Of a stretch of 64,000 nt of DNA, positions 38,938 to 51,700 are shown in pieces. The position numbers were made by a program, and so were the translations under genes. The notes beneath the pieces are model-generated. The model had not been told where the DNA came from. It was given only the letters and a program-made list of their open reading frames with translations, and made no database searches. This DNA comes from Siniperca chuatsi (Eukaryota; Chordata; Actinopteri; Centrarchiformes; Sinipercidae). Within the stretch, counting starts at the first letter, position 1; every line of letters starts with the position of its first letter. The DNA lies in NCBI RefSeq assembly GCF_020085105.1, contig NC_058058.1, forward strand, positions 2,241,587 through 2,305,586. Direction: 5' to 3'.

Positions 38938-40625
38938 TTTTAGTAGATACATTCAGTGTTGGTTTGGCTCTGCACATGGCATTTAATGACAAGAGGAAAG
39001 ATATTGAATACCACCAATCATCAAGTTTGTTATAACACACTGAGGGAGCGAATGTGTGCCTTTGCTCATTTATTTGTACAGAGTTGGTGTTGCATTTGTG
39101 TGAATCTGTATGTGAAGTCGTTCCAGTGTGAGCCAACAGTCTGTGGACTTAAAAATGAATCATGGAAATACGACAGGATTGTGTTTGCTTGTTTTATTTT
39201 CAGCTCTTTTAGATTGAGTTAATTGAAATAAAGCAAAGAGACGAACTAATAATTGCACCACTTCACAAAAGAATATTAGATTGTTTATAAATACTATGAA
39301 TAATATTAATCACATCACAACAAATTACACCAAAAAGGCCAACATATTTTACAATGCTGTTGATAAACTAAACCCATGGCTGTCTGGAGGAGGACAGAAA
39401 GTCTTAATTACATTCATATTTAATGGGTTAAGATCTGCAGAAATGCTAGTTGATAGAGTAAAAACCAGTCTTGCTGTCCACTTTCATCCCACAAAGACCT
39501 AGGTGCTGCTCGTTGGTCTATTTCTGAACTTCTGAGCTATGTAGCTATTTTGCAAAGGAAATTTCTCAGAGATGAAGAATTTGGAAACTCGTGACAAGAA
39601 CAGACAAGGTGAGAAGTGCTGAGCAGCTGCTTTTGGCAGCATCATCTGGAAAGATAAGATTTAGAGGTTTTAGAGAGGGTTATTCCAGGTCAAGAATGTT
39701 TTAAACATCTTTCCCTTCATGTGAGTCTTCCTAAGGTCTGGATCATTTGCCAGAATAGAAATGTCATTTTCTCACCTGCTGGTACTTGATTTTCCTGAAT
39801 CTGGTGGAGAGCTGTGGATCTTTCTGCAAAACAGTGAGCAGTTACATCAGTTACATGTGATAATGACGCAAATCATAATAAAAAAAAGATTTAACAGCTT
39901 GAGGAAAGATTTTATGCTAAAACACACTTGTCGTGCCAGTCAAGACAAACTGTTTTTAACGACTCAGTAAACCCGAGTTAGACCCAAAGGCGCGACTCAG
40001 AGACCAGACAGGTAAAGTAAAACGTTCAGCTTTACTCGTAGTCAGAAAACAGGCGAGGATCAATACCAGGCGAACTTGTCCAGCTGGGGAGCAGGCAAAG
40101 GGGGAGAAGGCCTAACGGCAGGGAGGGAGGGTAAAAGGATTGTCCGCTAAGTAGCAAGCACATTAGACGACGTGAAGGAGTGTGAATGGGAATATATACT
40201 GCAAGGCTAATGAGGAAATGGGAGCAGGTGTACAGGTGGGTGGGGGGAGGATAGGTGATGTGAACGGTGGGAACACAGGGGTCACTGCAGGGCAGGAGGG
40301 AGCGGCAGGATCAGGCTCATGTATGGCACAGGCAGAGCGCAGGTGTGGCACGAGAATCATGCTGACAACTGTAGAGACGCCTCATTTAACAACATGGGAC
40401 ATGTTCTCACTCCATTTAAGGTTCATGAAGCGAAACCTAAAAGGCCACTTCACCAGTTTTCAACCGTACGTTTAACAATAGAAGAAAAAAAACTTTTCAA
40501 CAAAGCATTTCCTGATCTGTGATTTAATCCATATTCACAATGGACTGGAATTACCAGGGGACATGTGCAGTTTAGAAATGTACTCCCCATGCCTGACATT
40601 AAAAGCATCACAACCTTACCATTTA

Positions 40626-43600
40626 CTAATGTACCTGCCTTTTATATTCCATCTCACAATTAACTTGTCTCTTAACAGTTTCCATTTCACAGTTGTTTCG
40701 ATTTAAACGCAGCTCTGTTATATTCAAACATCTGTCAGCGGTGTGCCACCTTAAAATGAAATTAAATCCAACCCAAAGAGCAGCAGCAAGAGCTCTGATT
40801 GGCCAGACTCCTGCCAACACATAGAAGCTGACCATGTGCAAAAGTTTCCAAACCTTCTATTATTTATTAATGTGCTAATTCTTTCATTTTCAGTTTTCCT
40901 AAAGCTTAAGGTGACATCTTCAAAATGTCTTGTTTTGTACAACCAACAGTCCCAAAGCCAAATACATTCAGTTTATAAAGACATAAAACAGAGAAAAGCA
41001 GAAAATCCTCACATTTGAGAAGCTGGAACCAGAGAATATTTGGTAAATAACCTAAACGATCAATTATCAAAATTGCTGGAGACTTATTGGCTTATAGATT
41101 AGTCAACTAATGCCCCAGGAGGTAAAGTAGGCCTCTCACCTTCCACAGAGAGCTGCACGGTGCTGACAGCGAGGCCCTGTTCATCCAGAACTTTGTACGT
41201 TCCTTCGTCTGAGCTCTTTAACTTCCTTATTGTCAGCTGCTCTCTCAGTGGATGTTTCTCCAGACGCTCACTGTCTTCATCCCCCCTCATCCACAGGTTC
41301 GACCACTCCGAGCTGTTCCTGTGGAGCAACGGTTAGTAACCGTTAGAATGAGGCAAAAACAGACACTGCCAAAACATAAAAACCAGGCTTAGTGCCTGCC
41401 AGCGCCCCCTAGAGACTGCAAAGTTCATTAGAGCCACACAAAATGTAAGTGTTGGATGTAAGTGGGTCTTTATCCTTTGTGCATCCTTTAGAATCTTTTG
41501 TCCTTGACATTACTGTTGCTGCAACAAAACATCTAACTGTGCTGCAGTTATGTACAAGCAACAAAAGGGACCACAAAGACAAAGACAGCAGCCAACTGGG
41601 CGTCCTTGTGACTCCGCATAAGAAAAGCCTGAAGTGACTCATTAAATGTTCTGTTTACTAAATGCTCTAAAAAAAGACGTTTGACGTATGAATGCGACAT
41701 CATGGTTCCTGTGTCTGTATTTACAGTAAATGTCCCAGCAAAGGATTGGCTGTTATACTTGCTTACGATTATGACTTCTATAAAATAAGTTGATAAATGT
41801 GTTTACAGTACATGACAAGACCTAATTTGAAAAATAGTCTTTTTTTTTCCCAAAACCCACATGCTTCTGTCTGCATTTAGCCTCTATTTTGTAAGCAGAC
41901 GTCATAGGGTGAATCAGGAGCCTGTACAAATGACTGTTTGCTGTAACCAGCAGTTTTTTTTTTGGGCGGGGGGGGTTAGGTAACTTGAGGGTGGAAGCAG
42001 AGACAAGACAGGAAAATAAGTGATGAGAGTAGGTGAAGTGTGTAAAGAAGAAATGAAGAGGAGAAAAAGGATGGAGGAGGTGAATGTAGACACATTTTGT
42101 TTTTATATTTGGTTTATTTTACTTTAGGGGGAAAAGTGTTTGTTCGTACGTAAGCAGCTCACCTGCCCTGGAAGACCACTCTCACAGAGTGACGAGTGTG
42201 GAGATCCAGAACTAAGTCCTCACCTGGACTGTGAGACTGTAAGGATTTGTGGTCTAAGAGAGAAAACAAAACCAAATTCATCAACATTCGGATCAAAACC
42301 ATCCAGAGTAAAGACCTCGGCATTGTTAAAGACAAATAAAAATGAGACTACATGGAGATTAAATTAGAAAAAGATATGATGACAAAAGAAATAAAAGAAA
42401 CAGTTTACCAAAGTAGAATGAAAACAAAAGACGAGACACGAGACAAGATAACAGTAAATGAGAAAATCTTATCTTAAATTAGAGTTTAGATGGACTGGAA
42501 AGGGGGACAAAAAAAACAGACGAGAAAGGAAAACAGATATGAGGGTAGATGAGGAGAAAGGTGGAGATAGACGAAAAATGACGTGCTAAAAAACAGGAAG
42601 GAAAGAAAAGATGATTCAGGAGAGCAATGGAGGAAGGATGAGATGAGACAAATTAGACAGTATACAGAAACAGATGAATGAAAAGAAAGAAAAACAGATG
42701 AAAAGATGAGATTACATGAGATGAGAAGCGTTCGATACTAGAGTAGAACAAAAAGACAAGAGGGGAGACGGAGGATCAGAAAGGAGATGAGATGAGAAAA
42801 TTAGGTGAGATTTGAAAATGACAATCATGTGAGATGAGAAACAGAAGAAATTTTGAAATGAGGGATGAGATTACAATACCTGATTAGAGCGGGTGGAATG
42901 AGAAAGAGGACGTGAAACAAGATGGAAACATGAGAAAGGACAGCACATGGCATAATGGAGAAGGAAAGAGTAGACGGTATGAGAGTGGACAACATGAGAG
43001 AAGTCATTAGAGTAGACACATAAGAAACGTCGAGGAGATGAGATGAAAAATTAAGATAACAATAAAACAGATCAGAAAAAAGAAGAGAGGTGGAAAAGGA
43101 ACAACCTGAGAAGACAATGGAACAAAAACCAGAGAGAATAACAGAAAAGAAGAAAGATGAGGGTATGAGATGAAGAAACTAAAGAAGAGATGAGGAAAAA
43201 GAATAGAAAGATAACCCCAACTAACCAAACACAGACAGCTTGACGCTCTGAATGAAGACCCTGGTTTTTTTGGACCTCACTCCGTCAACCACCATGAAGC
43301 TCTCGTATCTCCCCGAGTCTCCGATCTGAACGTCGCTGATGATCAGGGAACAATCCCCGGACCCGAGCCTGTCCTCAGGAACCTCCGCCCGGCCCTCGAA
43401 CTCCTCCGCCTGCCACTTCTGCTCTCCCCGCAGCTCGAACACGGTGTCGGCCGGGGTCGTCCACTGGATGTGGCAGGCGGACGGGGCCACGTCCCCCAGA
43501 CGAGGCTTCCAGCTGCAGGGAAGGACCGCCTGGTTTCCCACGCTGGAGCTGACGGACTGGAAATGGCTGGCGGAGGACAGGGAAGAGGAGTCTGGAAGAA

Positions 43601-45793
43601 GAGAGGCATTGAAGGAGGAAATAGAGGAAAATCTCACCAGTTCGGAGGTCTTTTAGAGGATATGTTCTGTTAAAGAAATATATATGACGAGGTGACCCCA
43701 GTGGTGGAAAGTGACCAAGTATATATACTCAAGTACAATTTTGAGATACTTGTACTTTACTCAGGTATTTCCATTTTATGCTGCTTTATATTTCTACTCC
43801 ACTACTACAGGGACATATCGTACCTTTGACTCCAATACATCTATTTAACAGCTGGAGATACTTGTTTTTACCTTAAAAAATGTACAATATAAGCTTACAA
43901 AATGCGACACATTGCTAAATTTAAACCAGTAGTTCTCAAACTTTTTGGCTTGTGACCCTTTACAAAAAAAGCAGTGTGTAGTTGGAGCTCCTCGTCATAT
44001 TTCAGATGACATTTCCCATCTAAACTTGTCAGAAGGTTTCATTTAAACAATTGTTCAAGGCCCAAATTGGTCACTTTATCCAATATTTCTGTTTTTTCTT
44101 CTTTCCTCTCCCATTAAGCATCTCACGACCCCTCAGATTTATCTGGTGACCCTTTGGAGGGGGCCCGACCCCTAGGTTGGGAACCGCTGGCCTAAACTAT
44201 CTAAAAAATAGCTCCACCTCGAGCAGCTACAATAGTAAAAGGCTGCTCTAATGCATGCATCAGTATTAATCTGATAATATCAGATGTAAAAAAATCACAG
44301 GAGACATTTTAATATTTCTGAAATGTTCCTACTTTAAGTACATTTTAAATTTTAGAAGAAGGATTTTTACTTATACCGGAGTACTTTCATTTTGCTGTAT
44401 TGGTACCTTTACTTAAGTAAAAGGATCTGAGTACTTCTTCTGCCACCGGGTGACCTACTATATTAAGATGTTATATTGAGAAAAAGAGTTCCAATATAAG
44501 ACAATAATCAGTGTGTTGACAGATATTAATATGTTTTATTCTCGTCGACAGATAGCGGGGGTTCGGTTCTCTTCTTGTGGAACATTAAGCTCTTACTATT
44601 GTCTTGACTTCCTGTCCCTTCACTGCCATTTCTCTTGTGATTTCAGTTACTAAAAGAGAGAGAGAGAGATTGTAGCTTTTGCACGTTTGACAAAACAATC
44701 CCAACTCGAGGTCCACTTACTAGCATTTTCCAGAGCTTTCAACCATCACGCGGCCTTCATCAGCAGATGGCGTCTGCTTAGTTGTCATGGAGATGGATCT
44801 GTTGACATGCAAGCTCAGGAGCTGTTATGATTTCAAAGCACTTACAGCAACTTCTCGTTCATGCTGGCTTAAACACTAAGCATCACTTCGTTCTTGACTT
44901 AGTTGAAAATGGGTGTAATACGGTTGAAAGCCCCGGTGAAAGCAGGTGGACCTTGAGTTGGGATTGCTGTATCAAACTTCAAGGTCAAGAATTAACTTTG
45001 GTCCTTAACTTTTAAGCCACCGCGGGCATGAAATCCTGAAACTGCGCTCAAAACATGTTATTATAATACAAAATGTTTCTGTGTAACAAAAAAAGAGAGA
45101 GCGACAAACACAAAAAGCCTATAAAAGACATTTTCTGAGTACATACATTTTTACTTTATGTGTCGTCGCACGAAGACTGTAGCAGACTGTCGCTTTTATT
45201 AAGAAATCCGCATTACACATTATTATATGTTCATTATTCTCACACGACTGTAACCGAGGAAACTGAGATTCGGGGAATGCCACTGCAACAATATACAGGG
45301 TGCGATTTATCCTTCAGAGTCGAGCTGCACGAAAATACATTTTTATCAGTGTTTATTTTTAAAACCAGTTCAAAGTGATATCACAGAACATTTTGTCTCC
45401 TCTACTGCAGCATCGATATGTAAAATATTAAAACTGCACTGGGAATTGGTCTTAACTTTCACGATTTAACACATGATGTGATTTATTTCTGTGACTTTTT
45501 GCTGTTGCATTGGACGATTAGTAAATATTGAGTTTTATGACCTTAAACCTCAGTTAACCCTGAGGTACGAGGACCTCTAATGGCGCTCAGGTGACTCGTG
45601 CAGAGCACAGCAGCTGCGGTCGGACGAAACAACGGGTGCAGATTAAAGCACAGCTGCTGTGGACACAACAGTGGGGGTTAAACCTGTTTTAAACCTTAAA
45701 CCGCAGCTAAGCTAATGACAGAGCAACAGCCACGTAAGCTCATACTCACCAACTAAACTGCCAACCAGGACACAGTGTAGATGTATGAAAAAC
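40626..45793 (-). CDS. Gene B: two-Ig-domain membrane protein (tentative model)
   Basis: Exons on the minus strand: 45793-45750, 43591-43226, 42253-42163, 41318-41140, and tentatively 40810-40626; all junctions in phase. The first exon reads FFIHLHCVLVGSLV, a signal-peptide core. No ATG precedes it in frame, but an upstream exon ending in AT would create a split ATG. Domain 1 is V-like (VLPCSW, HIQWTTPADTVFEL, SLIISDVQIGDSGRYESFMVV), but the F-strand Cys is Ser; other Cys occur in SACHIQW and SGDCSLI. Domain 2, split over two exons, has LTIRKLKSSDEGTYKVLDEQG and no canonical Cys pair. The last exon gives a possible membrane helix (PIRALAAALWVGFNFIL) and a short basic tail. It is the weakest part, because the opposite strand there faintly resembles retroelement code. 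Divergent from gene A; an ISRE lies upstream. Name unknown. Confidence 0.6.
40905..41112. repeat. hAT-like element next to gene B Ig exon
   Basis: GGTGACATCTTCAAAATGTC to GATTAGTCAACTAATG, same family as 10800-11100. It ends 27 bp from the gene B exon at 41140. Confidence 0.65.
42330..43215. repeat. Purine-rich GATGAG-type low-complexity stretch
   Basis: The plus strand is dominated by A and G with recurrent GATGAGA and GAAAAGA words. It is pyrimidine-rich on the transcribed sense of gene B and fills the intron between its two Ig domains. Confidence 0.8.
43698..44452. mobile_element. hAT-like non-autonomous element
   Basis: Left end CAGTGGTGGAAAGTGACCAA and right end AAGTACTTCTTCTGCCACCG are imperfect inverted ends. 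The interior has TACTTGTACTTTACTCAGGT and ACTTAAGTAAAAGGATC. Same family as the arms at 52.9 and 57.4 kb. In gene B intron 1. Confidence 0.75.
43925..44196. mobile_element. Second MITE nested in the hAT-like element
   Basis: Left end CCAGTAGTTCTCAAACTTTT and right end GTTGGGAACCGCTGGCC are inverted ends of another common fish repeat. It lies wholly inside 43698-44452, so it inserted later. Confidence 0.75.
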
Positions 45794-46256
45794 CTGGAAG
45801 AATCACAGGACACACGAGAAAACAGCAGCCATGAGTCTCTGGCAACACACCACGCCTGCTTCTTCTGTCACACATTCATCACAATAAATAAATAAGCTTT
45901 TATACGAGTTTTTAAGGAATATAATTAGCACACAACAGCAGAAGGAAGCTGTCTTTTTTCATCATAAGATTATTTTAAAGGATAGAAGATTTAGTGAAGA
46001 TAGAGTTCAGTTTTTTTTCCTCCACAGGTGTGAAAAGCTTTATGAAACCATTTTATTATTTTTTATTTAAAAAAAAAAACAACAAACATTCAGAATTTTG
46101 TCTCAATGATAAAACTAACAAACATGATTTGAGATGTACATATTTATTCAATAAGTGAAGCTTTCAACTTCTTGATGCAGGGTGGGGTCGCAGCAGATCT
46201 GACTGATATACTGTATATATTCAGATTTAGTTTTATCTATCTATCTATCTATCGAT

Positions 46257-46290
<34 letters not shown>

Positions 46291-46549
46291 GATTAAATGT
46301 GTTTTGAATTATTAATCTTTTTTCCATAATTATAAAATGATTATCATTAAAAATAATAAGTTTGGATTTGACACGTTTTTAAAAACACTTCAGCTCCTGT
46401 TCTTAATATTTCCTGCATGCGCTGAATGTGTTTGTTTCTGTTATCTGTTTTTAATCACCCTGTTGTAATGTGAAGCTCACTTGGCGTCACTGCCCCCCCA
46501 GTGAGGCCAGCTGACTCTGACTGAAGCAGACGGAACCGAGCGGTCGGTA
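45794..46549. other. Upstream intron/leader region of gene B
   Basis: Should contain the unlocated first exon of gene B. Also has a (CTAT)n/(AT)n palindromic microsatellite at about 46235-46288. No coding sequence recognised. Confidence 0.5.
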
Positions 46550-46561
46550 GGTTTCGTTTCT
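46550..46561 (-). promoter_or_regulatory. ISRE-like element upstream of gene B
   Basis: Minus strand AGAAACGAAACC matches the interferon-stimulated response element core GAAANNGAAA. It lies about 760 bp upstream of the first identified gene B exon. The extended core CAGAAACGAAACCTA is identical upstream of gene A. Confidence 0.6.
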
Positions 46562-47186
46562 GGACGCCTCTCGGTTTCCTCGGTAATGAAACAACAGCTG
46601 ACTCTCCGCGCGCCGCGCCACGCTTAGTGCAGCCGCGAGCTGCAAAGGTCCTGAAGTGGACCTGGACCAAATGACGCCGACTGACCTCTTCAGAGCCCTG
46701 GAGCTTAGTTACGGCCGTATTTAATGAAAAAAGCTACGTCCGATTTTCATGCATAGACACATGGTAAATAAGAAATAAAAAATAAAAAAATAAAACCAGG
46801 TGTAAACACTCCAGCTGACTGTGAAGGAAGCGTTTAGTTTCAGAGTAAAGTGCACAGATTCTCACCAGTGTCGCCCTCTGAGAGTTTTCATGATGCCTGC
46901 TGTTTGGAAACTCAGTTCAGTCCAGCTTCTCTTTCCTCCGCGCTGTTTCAGAAAGTGTGTTTACCCTCAGTCCACACCAGCCTTTATCACCTCCACCTCC
47001 ACAGCTGACGACTTCCTGTCTGCTCCACCAAAACAAAAGCACCAAGAGGTGTCCAATGACGTCGCAGAGCTCAGCTGTGCTGAACTGAGAGGCTTTGTTT
47101 CTTTGATGTTATCTTTCTGACATTAATGTTAAAATGAGTTTTTATTACCGTTGCTTTTTGTGAAGCACTTTTCAAAAGTGCTCTAC

Positions 47187-47913
47187 AAATAAAGATGATT
47201 ATAGTGCGAGCAGGTTGGAGCGGGTGGAGAAAGGTGTCAGGTGTGGTGTGTGAGCAGGTGGAGGAAAATCTAGAGAGATGGAGGTCTGAATGAAGCTCAG
47301 CCGCAGTTAGACAGAATACAGGTGCGTCAGTGAGAGGGACCCAGGTGGGACGGTGAGGTCACAGGGAGCAGAGGTGAAGACGGTGCAGGACTTTAAGTAC
47401 TTAGGGTCAACGGCTCAGAGCGATGGAGACTGTGGAGAAGAGGTGAAGAGGCGAGTGCGAGCAGGTTGGAGCAGGTGGAGAAAAGCGTCAGGTGTGTTGT
47501 GTGATAAAAGAGTCTCAGCGAGAATGAAAGGAAACTTAAGCTTAAGATGTTGAGGTTCTCTTTGGGAGGGACGAGGACGGACAGGATCAGGAACGAGGAC
47601 ATCAGAGGGACAGCTCGTGTTAGATGTTTCGGAGATAAAGTCAGAGAGGACAGATCGAGGTGGTTCGGACGTGTTCAGAGGAGAGACTGTGAATATATTG
47701 GTAGAAGGACGCTGAGGCTGGAGCTGCCAGGCAGGAGGTCTAGAGGAAGACCAAAGAGGAGGATTATGGATGTAGTGAGAGAGGACATGAAGCTAACTGG
47801 TGCGAGTGAAGAGGACGCAGAGGACAGGGTTAGATGGAGGCACGTGATTCGCTGTGGCGACCCCTGAAAGGGAACAGCCGAAAGGAAGAGAAGAAGAAAT
47901 AAAGATGATTATA
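47187..47913 (+). mobile_element. 5'-truncated LINE with 17-bp target duplication
   Basis: AAATAAAGATGATTATA is repeated exactly at 47187-47203 and 47897-47913. Between them the frames read VQDFKYLGSTAQSDGDCGEE (from about 47383) and, after a frameshift, RWFGRVQRRDCEYIGRRTLR to WRHVIRCGDP. This is the C-terminal end of a non-LTR reverse transcriptase common in vertebrates. The 5' part carries an internal duplication (GTGCGAGCAGGTTGGAGC at 47205 and 47456). Inactive. It lies between the divergent promoters of genes B and A. Confidence 0.9.
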
Positions 47914-48399
47914 TATGAATTTTCTACATTCCTGTAATTACTAAAGGTGACGGAAAGAGCTTTCAATGTGGCAGCTTTCTCATTTCATCTGTTGAAGGTA
48001 GACCAAAGGCACTTCAATACGTGAAAACACCTTTGTCAATGTCGTCATTCCACTTTAATATTAATTCAGTGATCGAGGGAAATCACCTATGAAGCCCCAA
48101 GAAATATAAAAAAAAACCCAAACAGATTTTTATACTTTATTTTCACAGGATATTAACTTGTTTACTATCCTCTGAAAACAAGCTATGTAATGTTTTCCCA
48201 AGCAGATCTAGTCCATTTGATAATAATTTGTTCCAACAAGTAAACATTTTGTTCTCACGAAACAAAAATAAATAAATAAATAAATAAAAAAGCCTGGGGA
48301 TTTCCTTTCTCCTTTAAAACCACCAGGGACATTTTGTTTGGGCTTTTAATTTGAAGCATTTCCGGTTTTTCCGACATAAACAGATTGACTGATCTCCGC

Positions 48400-48411
48400 A
48401 GAAACGAAACC
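48400..48411 (+). promoter_or_regulatory. ISRE-like element upstream of gene A
   Basis: AGAAACGAAACC, 295 bp before the gene A start codon. A GT-rich microsatellite follows at about 48438-48498. Confidence 0.65.
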
Positions 48412-48705
48412 TAACGACTGCAGTTTGATATCAGCAAAGTGTGTGTGCGTGTGTGCGTGCGTGTGTTTGTGCGTGTGCGTGTGCGTGTGTGTGTGTGTTT
48501 TCAGTGAAAAGTGTGAGTGGTTAGTGGAAAATCTTCACTTTTGTGCTCCAAGAAAGACATGTCGGTGGTCTGTACTGCCTGCTCTGCTGCATAATAAAGT
48601 CCCCGCTCACTTCCTCCCACTAAAATCAGTTTGTTCACTCAGCCTGCTGATCTGACCTCCTGCTCCTGCAGCTCGTGAACTAAACCTGGAGAATATTTGT
48701 ACTAA

Positions 48706-51700
48706 ATGATGGCAGGTGTCACATGGATCCTCACTGTGCTTTGTAAGTTAAAGATTGTTTTATATTTGTATTTGCTGATTTAAATGCAGGCCGGGCACCA
48801 GGCTTCACCACTCACTGTGGGCACTGTGTGGACAAAGCCAAGGACTGCTGGGGTGAGATAAGGCTCGATGTAGAGGCGTATCGTTGTCTATGTTATGTCT
48901 GGTTTTGCTTATTTTGTTTATGCTCCTGATTTTCACTCACGATGCTCATGAATCAGGCGGCTGTGGTGAAGTCACACACCTAAAAATACCAGAAGCCAAA
49001 CTGAAAGAAAACAAGCTGGCAGGAACATCTGTCACCTGAATGTGTCCTCACGCCCATTTCTCCGCGGCACAGCCTGGTTCGGGCCGTCCTGGTCTGGACC
49101 GGGACAGGCTGATGCTGTAGGCTCAGCTGGATGGTCCCGAGGTCCTAACAGGACAGGCACGTCCTTACATCTGCAGACGACACGGCTGCTGCTTCGTGGA
49201 AACGGCGTGGGCCTGTGGTCAGTCATTTAGCAGAGGTCACAAGTTGTTTTATTGACTTCAAAGGACAACACGCAGACGTTGTGGAGAGCCACGGGTTCCT
49301 CGGGACTCATATTGATAAGAAACTGAGCGCTGATGGAAACACTGAGGCAATGTGCAAGAAGGGGATAACAAAGGCCGTATTTTCTGCTGAGGTCAAATGT
49401 TTTTAGTGTTGTATTTTACAGATCCATCATGGAATCAGTCCTTAGCTGCTCACTGATTTGTTGCTATGGAAATCTAAACGTATCAAACAGGAATTAACAG
49501 GTAGAAATTGTCAGGCAGCGGGTAAAATCACTGGTTTACAGCAGACGAATCACACAGAAAGCTCAACCCTTCATATCAAACCCAAACCATCGTCTCCTTA
49601 ATGAATTTCACATCCTCCCCTCGGGTCAGAGCCGCATGAAGTATTGATCCCCTGTGCAATAAGTGCTCTTAATTCTACTACATTAGAAACTGCCTCCTGG
49701 CTCCTCACACAGCTTAGCGTTTTATTCTTCGTGTTGCAGCTCTTGTTGCTTTTATCATAAAAGGGTGTATGATGAAAGCAACAAAAGCTGCAACACGAAG
49801 AATCAAGCTGAAGAAACCGTTTTTGTGCTGGGAGGTTTTGGTCCTGATGGACCGCAGCCTCAGTATCTTGGGGCCCCTTCAAGATCAAGTACCCTAATAA
49901 CTGTAATCAGCCACATGATACTGACCTTCCTCCTTGACCTCCTCAGGTGTCGCAGGATGTTACCTATCTTCAGCCTCACCTGTTCTCCGCTCTGCCCGGG
50001 TCGGGCAGAACGTCTCTCTGACCTGTAACCTGACGTCCAGCAGCGAGATCACCTGGTACCGTCTGCGCTCAGAGCAGCTGCTGCCTCTGCTGACGGTTAA
50101 ATCGAGTAAAGTGGGAGAAGATACGGTCGACTTTCACACTGCAAACAACAGTCGCGTCAACAATAATGGAGATCTGGAGAGAGGCCTGGTCGGCCTGGAG
50201 ATCCTGGAGGTGGAGGAGGAGGACGGCGGGCTGTATTTCTGCACCGGGCGGTGTGCAGGAGCTGTTTGTGTTAACAGAGGAATTCATGTGGCTGTTGATG
50301 GTAAGAAGGAAAACTGGAGCACAAATCAAAGAGCTTAAACATCTTCATCATACAGCAGTGCTTTGAGCTAAATGCTAACGTCAGCATGCTAACACGCTCA
50401 CAGTGACAATACTAACATTCTGATGCTAAGCAGGTATAATGTTTGCCACGATCACCATCTTAGTTTAGCGTGTTAGCATGCTATTATTTGGTGATTAGCA
50501 TTAAACACAAACAGCTGAGGCTGATGGGCACGTCATTAGCTTTGCAGGTAATCGACATACACGAAAGATCTGGACAAACTGAAATTTCGATCTGTTGATG
50601 GCGCCGAAGTTATTACAATTCATCCTGAGGGAGACATGAATGTGTGAACCAAATGTCACGGCAACACATCCAATAGTTTGTTAGTTGACACGTTTCACTG
50701 AAAGCCAGAACTGTCAACCTGTTGGTGGCGCTAGAGGAAAAGGCAGAGGATCACCAAAGTCAGGAGGATTCATCCTCTGGGAACCATGAACGTCGAAACA
50801 AACTTTCATGGCAATCGGTCCAATCGCTGTTGAGAGATTCCAGTCTGAGCCAAAGCGGTGGACCGACCATGTGACCGACCAGCATTGTCATCGTAGCTTG
50901 GCTGAAACAAGCTGAACAACTGGAGCGAAGAAAGAAGCAAGGCAGACATATGGCAGACGAAAAACATAAAGAGTTTTCATGATTTTATGGTCAGAATTAC
51001 AATAAATGATTCTGCAGGACGTTGCATAAATAAATCTATGCAGAAAAGTTTTAATCAAGCAATCGTTAAGATATAAACAGAATCAAGTTCTGACGCATCT
51101 GAAAGGGGAATGTTGTATGTTGCTTATACTGAGTGAAAGGGTCAAACGCAGTTACTCCATGTTTCTGCACCAATACATCAGACATGAAATATGAAAATGA
51201 AATGACGTGAAAATTTCCACATGACTCGTGCGTCATTCTCAACATTTCCCCGAAGTTTAGTCTGACATATTTGTTATCTTTGGGAACGTTGAGCTCTCCG
51301 CTGGAATCTAAAAACAAAACCTCTGTGGGTTTGAACAAAGCTTGAACAAAACAATACTTGCAAAGTTTGTAAAGCTGGACACACTGGCACATGTCCATCA
51401 CAGGTGAATCATTATGACAGAATCATACTCTTTGTATGTAGATGTCAACTTAAAAAACAAAGAAACGAATTAACCCTTTCATTTACAATAACTAGATTTG
51501 AAATAGTAAGAAGCTGAAGACTGAATAAATGGCGCTGCTTAGCTGAGATAAAGGTCATGGTGGCATTTCTGTGGAAAAGAGTAGTTTCAGTAATGACAAT
51601 GTTTCTTCTAAAGTGATGTAAAGCCTGATCAGCGGCGCTGCCTTGGCAGGAAATAGAGGTTTTGATGCGTTGGTTTTTTTTTTGTCAGTTACCGAAAGAC

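Larger units (their letters stand above)
37077..40625. other. vps52 3' UTR and repeat-rich intergenic region
   Basis: Holds an 86-bp repeat copy (37821-37902), the 305-bp repeat copy (38633-38937) and a stretch at about 39970-40340 that looks like dispersed repeat. No supported gene on either strand. Confidence 0.55.

Noticed and set aside
39970-40475. Frames resembling a Pro-rich protein between vps52 and gene B
   Set aside because: The sequence looks like a dispersed repeat; frames are short and inconsistent between strands.
45794-45840. ATG at 45834 (minus; MAAVFSCVL) as the gene B start
   Set aside because: It hits TGA after nine codons, and its frame does not match the signal-peptide exon. 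A donor in between would leave too small an intron.
46455-46670. 71-codon minus-strand frame with basic residues over the gene B promoter region
   Set aside because: It overlaps the ISRE and a CpG-rich stretch, has no signal peptide or domain and does not join gene B in phase by an evident donor.
46821-47120. 99-codon plus-strand frame
   Set aside because: No domain, no splice sites, ends in sequence that looks like the repeat tail before the LINE insertion.
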